64,000 nucleotides of DNA from Pelobates cultripes (GCA_933207985.1 OW240913.1:97189265-97253264), one strand, 5' to 3'. Shown: positions 1 through 11,277, counted from the first letter of the stretch. Translations and numbers: made by a program. The notes: generated by a model from the sequence alone, not told the origin.

Positions 1-739
1 ACTTAGCTGCAGATGGATTTAGATAGATTTGGGGACTGGCATTCAAATGTCAGATGCAATGTTATGTAGATGAATGCAAAGTTATACACTTCAGGTTAAA
101 GAATGCATAAGCAACTTACATCTTAAATAGGAGTAAATTATAGATAACAACACATGTGAAGTATTTTGTTATAAATAACAAACTAGACAACAACAGTTGC
201 TAAGGCCAGTAAGGTATAATCATGCAAATAAAGGGGCATTCATCTTGGGGGAAAAAATATATAATCTTGACTCTTGATAAGTCAATGGTAAGATCACACT
301 ATAGTCACCCAGACCACTTCATCTCATTGAAGTGGTCTGGTTGCATGTCGCTGGCCCACCTGCTCCTACAATATAAACCATTGCAGTTTTTGAAAAAGTG
401 CAATAATTATCTTGCAGGACTAAGAATGCCTCCTGTGACTGTCAATCGGACATCCAATAGATGCATTTCCTGTATGCTAGCAGACTCTGAGTCCCCTAAA
501 GGATGCTGGACATCCTCATGCTTTGCATGAGGACATTCAGCCATGAGCATCCGCAGAGGGGGTGGGGGGTGGGGGTAGAGGGCACTCCCCCCTGGATTTT
601 TCAGCTTGTTCTGCTATTTTTCATGTGAGATTGAAAATACAGTGCAATACCGGCACCGGCCAGTAGGTGTATGGAGAGAGACAGGGATAGGAAGGTACAT
701 CTTATCCCTGCTTCTCTCTCCTGACTGAATCACAGGGGA
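1..739. other. Unassigned non-coding stretch
   Basis: I see no coding similarity and no complete mobile element here. The only clear structure is the hairpin at 309-340. A G-rich patch lies near 556-580. Confidence 0.5.
309..340. repeat. Perfect 12-bp stem hairpin
   Basis: CCAGACCACTTC at 309-320 is followed by an 8-base loop and its exact reverse complement at 329-340. The stem has no mismatch. Such a hairpin is often the core of a MITE, but I could not find flanking terminal repeats. Confidence 0.7.
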
Positions 740-773
740 GCAGCACAGTGTGCAGCCTGCAGAGACAGAGAAG

Positions 774-895
774 TGAGGCATGGGGGTGGGGGCAGCCTAT
801 AGATCAGGGAATTGAGGCATGGGGGTGGGGGCAGCCTATAGATCAGGGAAGTGAGGCATGCGGGTGGGGGCAGCCTATAGATCAGGGAAGTGAGG
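774..895. repeat. 39-bp minisatellite, left part
   Basis: Units start with TGAGGCAT at 774, 813, 852 and 891, exactly 39 bases apart. Each contains a G-rich block and GCAGCCTATAGATCAG. The array is cut at 896 by a solo LTR and resumes at 1884. Confidence 0.9.
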
Positions 896-1883
896 TGTGA
901 CAAAGTGCCCTTCGCCACTTGGTCCTGGAGAGGCCTGCTTGCCAGCCTCCTCCCCTGTGACTATGACTCTTTGATGTATTTGGCTTTAAAGCTCCTATTC
1001 TACCTTCAGACAGACTATTTATGTAGGTTGCTTTATTTCTCTTATGTTTTAGTCACCCTGTACCCATTATAGTTGCAGGGTGTGTGTAATGTAATTGTTT
1101 ATAGTGTGTGTGTGTACTGTGTAATGTATTGCCTCTGCTCCTGCACTGCTGAGGTTTGCTACCAACTAGGTGGGTTTGGCTATGGAGCTTGTCTAGTGCC
1201 CTCTGTTGGTAGCAACAGCAATATGCACTACCTGAATAGCAAGACTGGTTAATTTCCATATTTGGGTAGATTTGCATATTGCTAATTCTACAGGCACGTG
1301 AGATATTTTCTGTTAAATATTGTCTCCCCCACCCCTTTATGAATGTGCCATTGTGTTGTGATAAGTCACTGTGTGTTGCTTGCTATAGTTTGACTGTTTG
1401 TGATTTTATTGAGTTGTCACAGCAATGTTAATGTGGTGACCCTATGGGCTGGTGCCAAGGGAAATAAAGGTTTAGACAGTTCTTCTTGATCCCTATTAAA
1501 CGTAGCCTCATCTTGTTATTGGAGGGACCTGTTATAATCACACTGGGGATTGCTATGCTTTGCATGCTCCCCTGAACTTAAATCACTTAGCTCTTTTAAG
1601 AGCTTGTTCCTAACACGCTCTCCTTGGAGGAGGGGTCTTCACCACACAGTCCTGGATGCTGGAGGTTCATACAGGGTGGAAGGAAGAGTTCTTTCCCACA
1701 CAGTCCTGGAGGACAGAAGCTGATCCAGGGTGGAAGGGAGAAGGCAAGACTCCAGTCAAGCTACAGCGGTTGCGGATTCTGCTGTGGTTGTGGTGTCTGC
1801 TGCAGTGATTGGAGTCCTCAGGAAGCGCTAGGAGCATCCTTCAACAGAGGTACCCAGTAAGGGGTGCCAGGTGATCCGTTACA
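896..1883 (+). mobile_element. Solo LTR, Ty3/gypsy-like, in a minisatellite
   Basis: The element begins TGTGACAAAG and ends GATCCGTTACA, so it has the usual TG...CA termini, and is 988 bp long. The 5-bp direct repeat TGAGG flanks it at 891-895 and 1884-1888, as expected for LTR retrotransposon integration. It has an AATAAA at 1463-1468 and no coding region, so it is best read as a solo LTR left by LTR-LTR recombination. A related LTR start, in inverted orientation, occurs at 6342-6508 and 7851-8017 (shared words GGCCTGCTTGCCAGCCTC). The family assignment is inference from the TSD length and general form. Confidence 0.85.
1463..1468 (+). promoter_or_regulatory. Polyadenylation signal in the solo LTR
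   Basis: AATAAA lies about 570 bp into the LTR, just before GGTTTAGACAG. This is where an R-region polyadenylation signal is expected. It supports the plus orientation of the LTR. Confidence 0.55.
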
Positions 1884-2100
1884 TGAGGCATGGGGTTGGG
1901 GGCAGCCTATAGATCAGAGAAGTGAGGCATGAGGGTGGGGGCAGCCTTTAGATCAGAGAAGTGAGGCATGGGGGTGGGGGCAGCTTTTAGCATGATGTGC
2001 AGCACCTACAGATCAGGCAAGTGAGGGATGGGGAAGGAGACAGCCTATAGATCAGATAAGTGAGGGAGGAGAGGAGGCAACCTATAGGTCAGGTAAGTGA
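1884..2100. repeat. 39-bp minisatellite, right part
   Basis: The array resumes at 1884 with TGAGGCAT, again at 1923 and 1962, so the 39-bp phase is kept across the LTR. After about 1990 the units become irregular, with TGAGGGATGG near 2022, 2063 and 2098. It then grades into the purine-rich tract. Confidence 0.85.
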
Positions 2101-2104
2101 GGGA

Positions 2105-2600
2105 TGGGGGAGACAGCAAGGAGCAGGAAGGTAAAGTAAGGGAAGGAGCAGAAAGGAGAAGGAACAGAAATGAGCAGAAAGGGACATCAAGGAGCAGAGA
2201 GGGGCAGCAAGGAGCACAAAGGTAAAGCAGGAGAAGGAGCAGGAAGGGGCAGCAAGGAGCAGGAAGGGTCTGCAAGAAGCAGGAAGGTCCAGCAAGGAGC
2301 TGGAAGGTAAAGCAGCACAAAGGTAAAGTAGAAGGAGCACAAAGGAACAGAAAGGGGCAGAAAGGGTCAGCAAAGAGCTGGAAAGGACAGCAGTGAGTAG
2401 GAAGGGACAGAAGGAGCACAAAGGTAAAGTAGGAGAAGGAGCAGTAATGAGCAGGAAGGGACATCAAGGAGCAGAAAGGGTAAGCAATGAGCTGGAAGGG
2501 GCAGAAGGAGCACAAATGTAAAGTAGGAGAAAGGAGCAGAAATAAGCAGAAAGGGTCAACAAGGAGCAGAAAGGGACAGCAAGGGGCAGAAAGGGATCAG
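2105..2600. repeat. Purine-rich degenerate minisatellite
   Basis: About 500 bp of the plus strand is dominated by A and G, built from variants of GGAGCAGAAAGGGACAGCAA of roughly 20 bases, with spacers such as AAAGGTAAAG. Long reading frames on the complementary strand are low-complexity Leu/Ser/Pro/Cys products of the strand bias and are not genes. Confidence 0.8.
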
Positions 2601-3169
2601 AAAGAGAAGGGTGCAAAATAAGCAGAAAGTAGCAGAAGGAGCCAAGGAAGAGAGAAGACTGTGTCAGAAGAAAAAGAAGACTGTGTCAAATGAAGGAGAA
2701 GAAAGGGAGATTGGAGCAGGGAGGACAATCGAAGTAAATCCTCCACTTTATTCTGGACACCACAACATAAGGCTTTGGTACCTGGGCCTAGCAGGGAAAC
2801 TTTGGACCTTCTCATCTCTCCAGGTAAAAAAAAAAAAAATATCAGTGTTAATGTGTTCACTTTTATTTACTGAGTGTCAGGAAGCACAGAGTGCCGCTGG
2901 GTAGGGGTGTTGCTGATTGGCTAGAGCGGTCAGCTGGCCCTCTAAGCCAATTGTAGCTCCCCATTCATAAAAAAAGTAAAACAATTTTATGAACCAGGAA
3001 CTAGCGATTGGCTTAAAACGTCAACTGTCAACTCTAGCCAATCTGTAGCACCCATGACTGACGTCAATCTGCACTTCTTGACACTCTGTTTCAGAACCCG
3101 AATACCACTGAGCAATCTGGAGCTGGAGAAAGCCTTTGGGGTTAAACCATTTGAGAGCAGTTTAACCCC
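2601..3169. other. Unassigned non-coding stretch
   Basis: Nothing recognisable apart from a short A-run at 2827-2839. No coding signature is visible. Confidence 0.4.
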
Positions 3170-3258
3170 TTAAAGGAAAGAGAGCACCCAGGGGCTTTCT
3201 TGGATCATAGCATTTTCATTTAGATGAAGTTGTTATGGTGACCAGAATGTTCCTTTAA
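3170..3258. mobile_element. Short TTAA-flanked MITE
   Basis: It starts TTAAAGGAAAGAGAG at 3170 and ends ATGTTCCTTTAA at 3258, giving short inverted ends bounded by TTAA. A related right end occurs near 15390-15450 (AATGAAGTTGTTAT). TTAA flanks are typical of piggyBac-type non-autonomous elements; that assignment is inference. Confidence 0.5.
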
Positions 3259-3263
3259 TTTGC

Positions 3264-3706
3264 TTAAAGGAACACTTCCTGACACCCTGGTTTATGTGAT
3301 AATGACTATGTCCCTTCCCTTTCATGACACTGTCAACAAGGGACCAATCATGGATGTCATTACAATTATGTCACCCCCTGGAATAATTCCTGTGGACGCC
3401 CATGCATTCAGCATCTGTGAAATTCCTATAGGAAAGCACTGAAACAATGTTTTCCTATGTGGAGGACCTAAAGTGGCCGCAATGCACGCCATGCATGCCA
3501 ATTAATCCCCTCCTCGGATGAAGTTGGAGGAGGTGGAGCACCAACCCAGCACCAAGGGTCATCAGTGCTGGTATTGAGTGATGGGGGAAAAAAGGGTTTC
3601 TCAACCCTTTAGCTGCCAGAGTGGAACAGCTAGAGATTGGGGGACCAGAGGGAACTATAGTGTTGAGAATGCAGTTTTGTTTTCTTATACTACAGTATCC
3701 TTTTAA
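3264..3706. mobile_element. TTAA-flanked MITE
   Basis: The left end TTAAAGGAACACTTCC (3264) is matched by an inverted right end, ACAGTATCCTTTTAA (to 3706), with TTAA at both edges. No transposase is encoded. It lies 6 bp from the preceding TTAA MITE. Confidence 0.5.
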
Positions 3707-3756
3707 TAAAATAAAAGGGAAATTTTAGTTATGAAGAAAGTTTAACAAATGTAAAT

Positions 3757-4014
3757 ATGATTACTTTAGAAAAACTGCACCCCAGAGGGGGTGTGATTGC
3801 ATTATACAAATATGTTCCATGCCAATACAAACCACTGTCTGTAAATCTATTCATAAACAGGACTTTACATTGGACACAAGGTCATGCATTTAGACTGGAA
3901 GAAAGGAGATCTAAGGCAAAGAAAATGGTTTTTTTTTTTTTTTTACATTTAGAACAATAAGGATGTGGAATTCTCTGCCTGAAGAGGTGGTTTTATCAGA
4001 ATCTGTACAGATGT
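3757..4014 (+). pseudogene. LINE ORF2 C-terminal fragment
   Basis: The reading frame gives TQGHAFRLEERRSKAKKMV, then after an expanded T-run and frameshift (about 3925-3962) RMWNSLPEEVVLSESVQMF. The 'RGHS/LKLE...WNSLP.EVV' pattern is the C-terminal tail of CR1-like LINE ORF2 proteins and resembles the end of the CR1 copy at 24100-24250. The frame is broken at 4015 by a TTAA element. The exact clade is uncertain. Confidence 0.5.
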
Positions 4015-4640
4015 TTAACCCCTTAAGGACTGAGCCAAATGTACATGTTGTGAACGAAACAAAATGTAAACAAAACCTGGCATTTGCGCTACATGTCTGT
4101 CCAACCGTAATTCACCTCTTTCATATTAAATGCACCCACACTTATTATATATCATTTTATTCAGGGGAAACAGAGCTTTCATTTAATATCAAATATTTAG
4201 CTATGAAACATAATTTAATATTAAAAATGGGAGAAAATAAGAAATGGTGTTATTTTTTTAGTTCTAAATGACATTTTAACTGTCAATGTCATAATACTGT
4301 TTGCTTTTACTGCAATAAAATACACATATTTGTATTCAGCAAAGTCTTATGTGTAAAACAGTACCCCCTATGTACAGGTTTTATGGTGTTTTGGGAAGTT
4401 ACAGGGTCAAATATAGCACATTACATTTGAAATTGAAATTTGCCACGTTGCCTTTGAGACTGTATAGTAGCCCAGGAATTAAATTTACACCCATAATGGC
4501 ATACCATTTGCAATAGTAGACAACCCAAGGTATTGCAAATGGGGTATGTCCAGTCTTTTTTAGTAGCCATTTGGTCAATGAGAAGTCTTTGCAAGGCAGA
4601 TTCTCTGGGCAATTGCTTGCTTCTTGACATTATCTCTACT
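4015..4640 (+). mobile_element. Truncated copy of the multi-hairpin TTAA element
   Basis: It begins TTAACCCCTTAAGGACTGAG and is closely similar to 15974-16555 over about 600 bp, including the block with TGTACAGGTTTTATGG and the block ending TAGTAGCCATTTGGTCA. It then diverges at about 4580. The right half and right terminus are missing. It interrupts the LINE tail at 3757-4014. Confidence 0.8.
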
Positions 4641-6341
4641 GTGATAACTATAGTGGTATAAATAAAATGATTTAAATCATAAAATAAACCATAATGAGTT
4701 CAATGCTTTAGAGGCACCACTAGGGACAGTGTGAAGGATTCTATAAGTTATAGCCTTTCTTCTGACCATATTACTATTATTTTTGGACTAGTCGATTCTA
4801 TCCAATTAGATCCTAATTTTATTACTTGTTTGTTTAGTATCTGTGTGTTTCTCCCCCAAGAGGGATTAATAAAGAGTTTTTCGTTTTTTGCTCTCTGCGC
4901 TCCACTTTTATATTTATAATTGCAGAGTAGCTTTTTTCACATAAGGATACAAGGTCTTTTTGGGAGGCAGATTGTTTATAATCTGCAACACATTAGTCCT
5001 ATTTTCTCTTTGCACTTCTAGGGGTTAGGCCCCATTGTATCTCTCAACCATCACAACCTGGCGGATGGACTTGTTCCATTCCTAACCAGTGCTGTGTTTC
5101 TTTCTAATATAAAACATAAATTGGAAAATATACATTACAATGTACCAAACAAAATATTACAATTTTTTTTAAACTCTGCTATGTTCATAGTTTGGCTGTT
5201 TTAGTCTGATTAATTTTACTGTTTAGTGAACTCTAAGGAGTTTAAACATCATTTTAAAAATACCTGATGAAGACCTACCATACCCAGACCTCAATCTCAT
5301 GGATCTTTTGTGTTCTATAGACTTAAATCCACTTCTCCACATTTTAGTCATTATGTTTCCTACTTCCTAGCTGTTAGCCTATACTAAACATACTGTGGTC
5401 ACTATGGTGTTAATTTGATAGGGATGTGGTAAAATACCTTAAGTCACAGTGAAGTGGGTTGACAAAGAAACCACAAACTTAGCCACTGCCAATAAGTGAA
5501 CTCAAGCTTGTTTTGTATAAAGAATTATTAAGAAAGTAACTGAAACATATTGTTGCAAGTAACAAGTAGAAATAATGTGTCACAATATGCATATTAAAAT
5601 TGCAATTTGAAACTTGATGCACACTTATTATAAGGTAGGTTATGTGTCTATTTAGGCAATCATATGCAAATATGAGCATATCTATGCTAAACGTGTTCAT
5701 CGCAAATTACCCAGCGTCAACATAACAAACTCTTGCTTCAAGAGAGTGCAACATAAAAACAAATCACTAACCCATTTTAAAAACTAAATGAAATTGATAA
5801 ATAAATCTATTCAAATAATTACAAGTTGTATTACAAAACATAATTTCTATGGAAATACTATCATGTTTTTTGTTTTTTTTTGTGGTGTGAATGGAACACT
5901 AGGGAGGAATAGTGATGCAAAAAATAATTTTACACATAAAGCCTAAACTAGACAAAGTCTATTTACTCAACTTGGATTTTAACACATTTTCTTTGGTGCT
6001 TCTCTATAAACAGCACATTCCCACAAGTATAACGTTATCTTTTTTATTTTTTAATCTCCGTGATATTCTTATTTTTTTATTCTTTATTTTTATTGTGCAA
6101 AGATTGACTGTGACCCCCCGACCAGGTACCTCCGCCAATCAATGCTCCTAGTGCTCACTGAGGAATTCTAGCACTCCACCAGACACAATAAGCACTGCAG
6201 ACCCCACTTCCAAGGATGCAGCTGCACCCATCCTGGACCCAAGACTGGTATCCAGCTTCCAGTGGGCAGACCTCTCCTACTCCTAGAGAGCGTAGCAGGA
6301 ACAGCTCTAATAAGAGCTAGTGATTATAATTCCTGGGGACT
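4641..6341. other. AT-rich stretch, no gene seen
   Basis: About 1.7 kb of AT-rich sequence. I see no conserved protein fragment, paired terminal repeats or tandem array. A CCTGATGAAG at 5268 looks like a hammerhead 5' core but has no GAAA partner at the right spacing. Confidence 0.4.
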
Positions 6342-6508
6342 GACCATGCACATGGTCCTATGCCCAAAACAGTTCCAGGGAAATCGGTGCTAACAGTTGG
6401 TCAAGTTCGGTTGTCTTTTACAGGTTTCCCTGCAGGGCCCATAGTCTGTGGGCAAGAGGCTGGCAAGCAGGCCCCTCCAAGTACAAGTGGCGAGGTTACT
6501 TTCGCCAC
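6342..6508 (-). repeat. LTR-like direct repeat, copy 1
   Basis: This ~167-bp block is repeated at 7851-8017 with few differences. Read on the minus strand it starts TGTGGCGAAAGTAACC and shares GGCCTGCTTGCCAGCCTC with the start of the solo LTR at 896, so it is probably the first part of a related LTR. The homology ends at GACCATGCAC on the left. Confidence 0.6.
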
Positions 6509-6639
6509 ATATCTTCCATCCCAAGAGGAGACTAACCAGGTACCTGACCTCCTGTCGGTCGGTGCCTGAGTTAGTCAAGTAACCCACCCACAACAAACAA
6601 TTAGTGAACCTGTTGACTCCTGTAGTCTGTCTCCTTCCT

Positions 6640-7150
6640 GTATGACCACAAGGCCTATGTGGGCCTCTGGTACTCCCAGTTCTTTTGTTGCTCTCTGGCT
6701 TGGGGGTGTGATTACTCACTTGGCAGACACCAGCGGTGCTCTCTCCTGCAGCCAGCATTGCAGCTGGGTAGTGGGGTGAGTTGCTTGCTCCTGGATCAAG
6801 GACCAGGGGAGGACAGATGCTAACTGCACTCTGTCTGGTTGCCAGCGCTTCTGCAGGGGTGACGGGTATATAGTTCTGCCCTGTAATAAGGGGGCAGGTA
6901 AGACAGAGGTTAGCAGCACTCTGCCTGGTTGTCAGCGCTTCTGCTGGGGTGGGCTGCAGGTAGTCAGTCCCTGGACAAGGGGAAAGGGGAGGGCAGAGGC
7001 TAAATGTGCTCTGCCCTGCTGCCAGCGCTTCTGCAGGGGTGATAGGTACAAAGTCCTGCCCTGTAACAAGGGGGCAGGTAGGGCAGGGGCCAGCAGCGCT
7101 CTGCCCTGATTCCAGCTCTCCTGCCGGAAGGGGGTCAGTGGGTATGATAG
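6640..7150. repeat. 90-bp tandem repeat
   Basis: Successive units start CCAGCGCTTCTGCAGGGG (about 6841), TCAGCGCTTCTGCTGGGG (about 6931) and CCAGCGCTTCTGCAGGGG (about 7021), with more diverged units on both sides. The 90-base period equals 30 codons. Alternate units are more alike than neighbours (GGGGGCAGGTA in the first and third), suggesting a 180-bp higher-order unit. Confidence 0.75.
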
Positions 7151-7356
7151 TTCCATCCACTAACCCCAGGGCCCTGTGGGAATTGGCTGGGGAGGGGAGA
7201 AAGCGCTTACCTCCTCCTCCTGGTACCCCTGCAGGTTTAGTTGGGGATCTGAACCAGCTGTCCAGCATCCCTGTAGATCCAGCACAGAGACCCCGGTCCT
7301 ATCTGTACCATTGGAGTCAGGGGTGTAGTTCCCCTGTAGTTGGGGAGAAATACCAG

Positions 7357-7720
7357 CCGTCTCCTCTCCCTGAAAGATGCATCGGTTGTCTCCTCTCCTT
7401 GTAGGAAACACTGCCACTGGGAAGAGACCGGTTGTCTCCTCTCCCTGTAGGATGCACTGCCACTGGGAAGAGAGACTGTTTATCTCCTCTCCCTGTGAGA
7501 TGCACTGCCGCTGGGGAGAGAGACCGGTTGTCTCCTCTCCCCGTAAGATGCACTGCCGCTAGGGAGAGAGACCAGTTGTCTCCTCTCCCTGTAGGATGCA
7601 CTACCGCTGGGAGAGAGACTGGTTGTCTCCTCTCCCTGTGAGATGCACTGCCGCTGGGGAGAGAGACCGGTTGTCTCCTCTTCCTGTATCTCCAGCTGCC
7701 GCTGGGGATCTGGGCCGGCT
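7357..7720. repeat. ~58-60 bp tandem repeat
   Basis: About seven units contain GGTTGTCTCCTCTCCCTGT and ATGCACTGCCGCTGGGGA. The units are not separated by unique spacers, so this is an ordinary minisatellite within the LTR-element remnant. Confidence 0.8.
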
Positions 7721-7850
7721 GCCCAGCATCCATGTCGGGCCTGTTGGGCAATAAAAGTTACATTCCCTGATAGCCCCTATCTGGGTGAACAACATATCCA
7801 AAAATAACCCAGATTGGTTCAGGAATTTCCTGGAAGTCATAGTTTTGACC

Positions 7851-8017
7851 GACCGTGCATATGGTCCTATGCCCAACACAGTTCCAGGGAAATCAGTGCT
7901 AACAGTTGGTCAAGTTTGGTAGTCTTTTATAGGTTTCCCGGCAGGGCCCATAGTCTGTGGGCAGGAGGCTGGCAAGCAGGCCCCTCCAAGTACAAGTGGC
8001 GAGGTTACTTTCACCAC
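7851..8017 (-). repeat. LTR-like direct repeat, copy 2
   Basis: Same orientation as, and about 90 per cent or more like, 6342-6508 by eye. As the rightmost copy on the minus strand it would be the 5' LTR start of a minus-strand element whose body is the repeat-rich interval 6509-7850. Neither LTR has a recognisable CA end. Confidence 0.55.
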
Positions 8018-8989
8018 GTTGACATATGAGCTTGAGATGCTACGATGGCAGTAACAAGCATACATCAAGATATAGTGTCATGGCATATAAGGAAATTGCA
8101 CATTTTTATGGGTATAATAAACAGGCTGAACTGGGGATTTAAACATAAGATCCGAGAGAAGACAGGCTTAAAGAAAAGTAAGGTAGTGCATGAAGCATGA
8201 TATATGCTAGGTAGGAGTTAGTAGAACTAAGAAAATCATAGTATAACATGCTAGTGTTAACATTAGAGATATAATGCCACTGGACACCTGTCACCAATTA
8301 GATGTCGGAATATAGGAATCCCCGCATTACAGATGACTAACTGTGGCAAAAGGAAAATACTATTAGCATGATGCAGTGTTGGTAAAACAAGATAAAACAA
8401 TGGAGCATAATGATTGCACTGGGTGCCTGCTCAGCCAGAAGTGTTAATTATGAAGCTAGGTCAGCAAATCTGGGTACTGCTGTGTGTGGCCTGGTGTGGA
8501 GGGAGACCTGTCGCCGAGTAAGACCCTGCATTTGCAGTTAACCAATGCCCATCAGTGGAAGCCCACAGTCTCGTGCAGTGAAGTGTCCAGTCAGACAAGA
8601 GAGCTGCAAGGCTTTATCTTCTCTGATGAACCCAGGTAATTGTTAGCTTGTGGTTTGGCTTGGATCATCACCTGGAACAGTGATCCTCCTCCACGTTGCT
8701 TTTTCCTACAATGTGTAAGATTCCTCCAAGGGTGTAAATTGTGCCGGTGGCAGCAGGTCACAGCAGAAACTCATTGGCGGTGTCTAGAAGACTTCCTCGA
8801 ACCTCTTCGCTTTCATCAATGTTGTAGAGGTTCGCCTAGCGGGCTGTAGCTTGGCATTGCTCCTTAGGTGAGTTGGCTTTACTGTAACTGTTGTCTCGGA
8901 TCTCATCCTTCGACTTTCACGGCGTGGAGCTGTTACAGCAGGACCTCGGACCTTCCTCCACCTCTTAGCAGGAGCCAGAGCGCATTAGG
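8018..8989. other. Unassigned stretch
   Basis: No recognised element. 8450-8960 is less AT-rich than its surroundings and could be mistaken for exonic sequence, but I see no conserved protein motif in any frame. Confidence 0.35.
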
Positions 8990-9180
8990 TCTCCCCGGCC
9001 AGTGGGCAGGATCAGTCTCGCCCACCAGCCGACGCAATCAGAGGGAGGAGCGGCGCGGAGGAAGAAGCAGCGACGTGGGACATCGTTGCTGCTTCTGGTA
9101 AGTTTGAAGGGTGGAAGGGAGAGATAACCTGCAGTGCCAGGAAAACGGATTGTTTTCCTGGCACTGGAGTTTCCCTTTAA
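8990..9180. mobile_element. Right end of a TTAA-type MITE
   Basis: It includes the hairpin CCAGGAAAACGG...CCGTTTTCC-like stem (about 9136-9165: CAGTGCCAGGAAAACG / GTTTTCCTGGCACTG) and ends TTTCCCTTTAA at 9180. This end matches the TTAAAGGAACACT-type termini at 3264. No left end was found. Confidence 0.45.
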
Positions 9181-9182
9181 CA

Positions 9183-9704
9183 TACCTACACAAACACTCA
9201 CTGCACAAACACACACACTCTGCATTCATTATATACACACATTACACAAATACACTGCATTCATTATATACACACAATACACAGACATTCATTGCACAAG
9301 CACACACTACACAAACACACACACTCTCCATTTACTATACACACACTGCATTCACTATACACACTACACAAACACACACTCTGCATTCATAATATACACA
9401 CACTACACAAACACACTGCATTCACTATACACACACTACATTCACTATAGACATACCACACAAACACACAAATTCTGCATTAATTATATACACACTACAC
9501 AAACACACTGCATTCACTATACACACACTACAAAACACACACACACTGCATCCACTGTGCACACTACACACACACTGCATTGACCATACACACACTGTAC
9601 AAACACACACACACACACATTCACTATACACACACTACATCCACTATACACACACTACACAAACACACACTCTGCATTCATTATGTACACACTACACAAA
9701 CACA
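9183..9704. repeat. CA-rich minisatellite, left part
   Basis: Irregular units combine ACACTACACAAACACACA with CTGCATTCACTATACACA, period roughly 30-45. The array is split at 9705 by a hAT-like element and continues at 11278-11404 with the same words. Confidence 0.9.
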
Positions 9705-11277
9705 CAGGGCTGCCATCAGAAATTTTGGGGCCCCTAACACAGCTCAAGGGCTGGGCCCCCCTTCAAGCCCGCCTCCAAATCCCGCCCACAGGAATACACA
9801 CACACTAACAGATACAAATACTGAAACAGACACACACACATGCATAGGGAGATACTGACACACACACACACACACATATAAATGCAGACATACATACTGA
9901 CAAACTTACATATACATACACATACTGCATACTGATATATACATACATACTGACAGGCATACATACATACACACACACACAGGCATACACGCACTGGCAT
10001 ACACACATACACTGGCATACACATACACTGGCATACACATACACTGGCATACACATACACTGGCATACATGCAGTGGCATACACACATGCAGTGGCATAC
10101 ACACATACATAACAGGCATACATACACACATACACTGGCATACACAAATGCACTGGCATACACACATACACTGATACACTGGCATACATGCACTGACATA
10201 CATACCCACATACACTGGCATACACGCACTGGCATACACGCGCATACATACACACATACACTAGCATACACACATGCACTGGCATACACACACTGGCATA
10301 CATACACACATACACTGGCATACACACACTGGCATACACGCACTGGCATACATGCATACACTGGCATACACACACTGGCATACACACACTGGCATACACA
10401 CATGCACTGGCATACACATATACACTGGCATACACACACTGGCATACACACACTGGCATACACACACTGGCATACATACACACATACACTGGCATACACA
10501 CATACACTGGCATAGACACATGCACTGGCATACAAACACATACACTGGCATACACACACTGGCATACACACATGCACTGGCATACACTGGCATACACACA
10601 TGCACTGGCATACACACACTGGAATACATACACTGGCATACACGCACACATACACTGGCATACACACACTGGCATACACACATACACTGACATACACACT
10701 GGCATACATACACTGATACACTGGCATACACTGGCATACACACATACATACACTGGCATACATACACTGGCATACACGCATACATACACTGGCATTCACG
10801 CATACACTGGCATACATACACACATACACAAGCATACATACACTGGCATACATACATACACTGGCATACACACACACACTGGCATACACACACCTCATTT
10901 TCAGCCACCCTCCTCTCTTCCTTACCATTTCATCGCAGGAGGGTGGCTGGGGATGATGGGCGTCGGCTGCGTCCTCCTTCCCACCGAGTAAAGTGGGAGG
11001 AAGTGACCGGATGTCACTTCCTCCCAGCAGCACTTGCTTCCGGCTACATTTTTTTTTTTTTTAAAGGGGCCCAGTCTCGCTATTGCAGCGCTGATCGGGC
11101 CCCTTAAGATAATAGGGCCCATTGGGTGGCCCTAAATGTTTGAGCCACCTGATGGGCCCCATCAGCGTGTGGGCCCCGGTGCAGATGCACCGGCGGCAGT
11201 TCCGCTGATACATGTGGGGCCCGGGCCGCCGGGCCCGTGACAATTGTCACGGTTGTCATGCCCTGATGGCGGCCCTG
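9705..11277 (+). mobile_element. hAT-like non-autonomous transposon
   Basis: The ends CAGGGCTGCCATCAG (9705) and CTGATGGCGGCCCTG (to 11277) form a 15-bp inverted repeat with one mismatch. The identical 8-bp CAAACACA flanks both sides (9697-9704 and 11278-11285), the TSD length of hAT transposons. Most of the interior is a minisatellite (9795-10892), followed by a GC-rich 385-bp right part. No transposase is visible. The TSD lies in repetitive CA DNA, but the 8-bp match sits exactly at both termini. Confidence 0.85.
9795..10892. repeat. CTGGCATACA minisatellite inside the hAT element
   Basis: About 1.1 kb of CACTGGCATACA joined to variable numbers of CA or CATA dinucleotides, giving units of 12 to about 26 bases. 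The repeat lacks stop codons in several frames, which creates long Cys/Val/Met/Tyr-rich frames on the minus strand and His/Thr-rich frames on the plus strand. These are artefacts of composition. Confidence 0.92.

Larger units (their letters stand above)
6390..7751 (-). pseudogene. Interrupted repeat-containing frame between LTR-like repeats
   Basis: On the minus strand, 7751-7317 (144 codons) and 7268-6390 (292 codons) share one frame and are separated by stops near 7317 and 7301. The first part encodes ~20-residue repeats (VHLTGRGDNRSLSPAA) and the second 30-residue repeats beginning TPAEALA. I do not recognise the product. Its position between two LTR-like direct repeats suggests leader or internal sequence of an LTR retroelement. 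It may not be protein-coding, since 90-bp and 60-bp repeats keep frame by arithmetic alone. Confidence 0.3.

Noticed and set aside
2045..2515. 156-codon minus-strand frame of Leu/Ser/Pro/Cys
   Set aside because: Product of the polypyrimidine strand of a minisatellite.
5262..5310. CCTGATGAAG as a hammerhead core
   Set aside because: No GAAA at suitable distance and no stem II or stem I pairing.
7357..7720. CRISPR-like array of regular repeats
   Set aside because: Units are contiguous diverged repeats without unique spacers, and the sequence context is a vertebrate retroelement.
8450..9110. Possible host exon or promoter, with GGTAAGT at about 9098 as splice donor
   Set aside because: No conserved protein in any frame, and the right part belongs to a TTAA-type MITE ending at 9180.
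9734..11033. Minus-strand frames of 353 and 375 codons rich in Cys, Val, Met and Tyr
   Set aside because: They are translations of the CTGGCATACA minisatellite, open in several frames at once, with no domain. Composition alone explains them.
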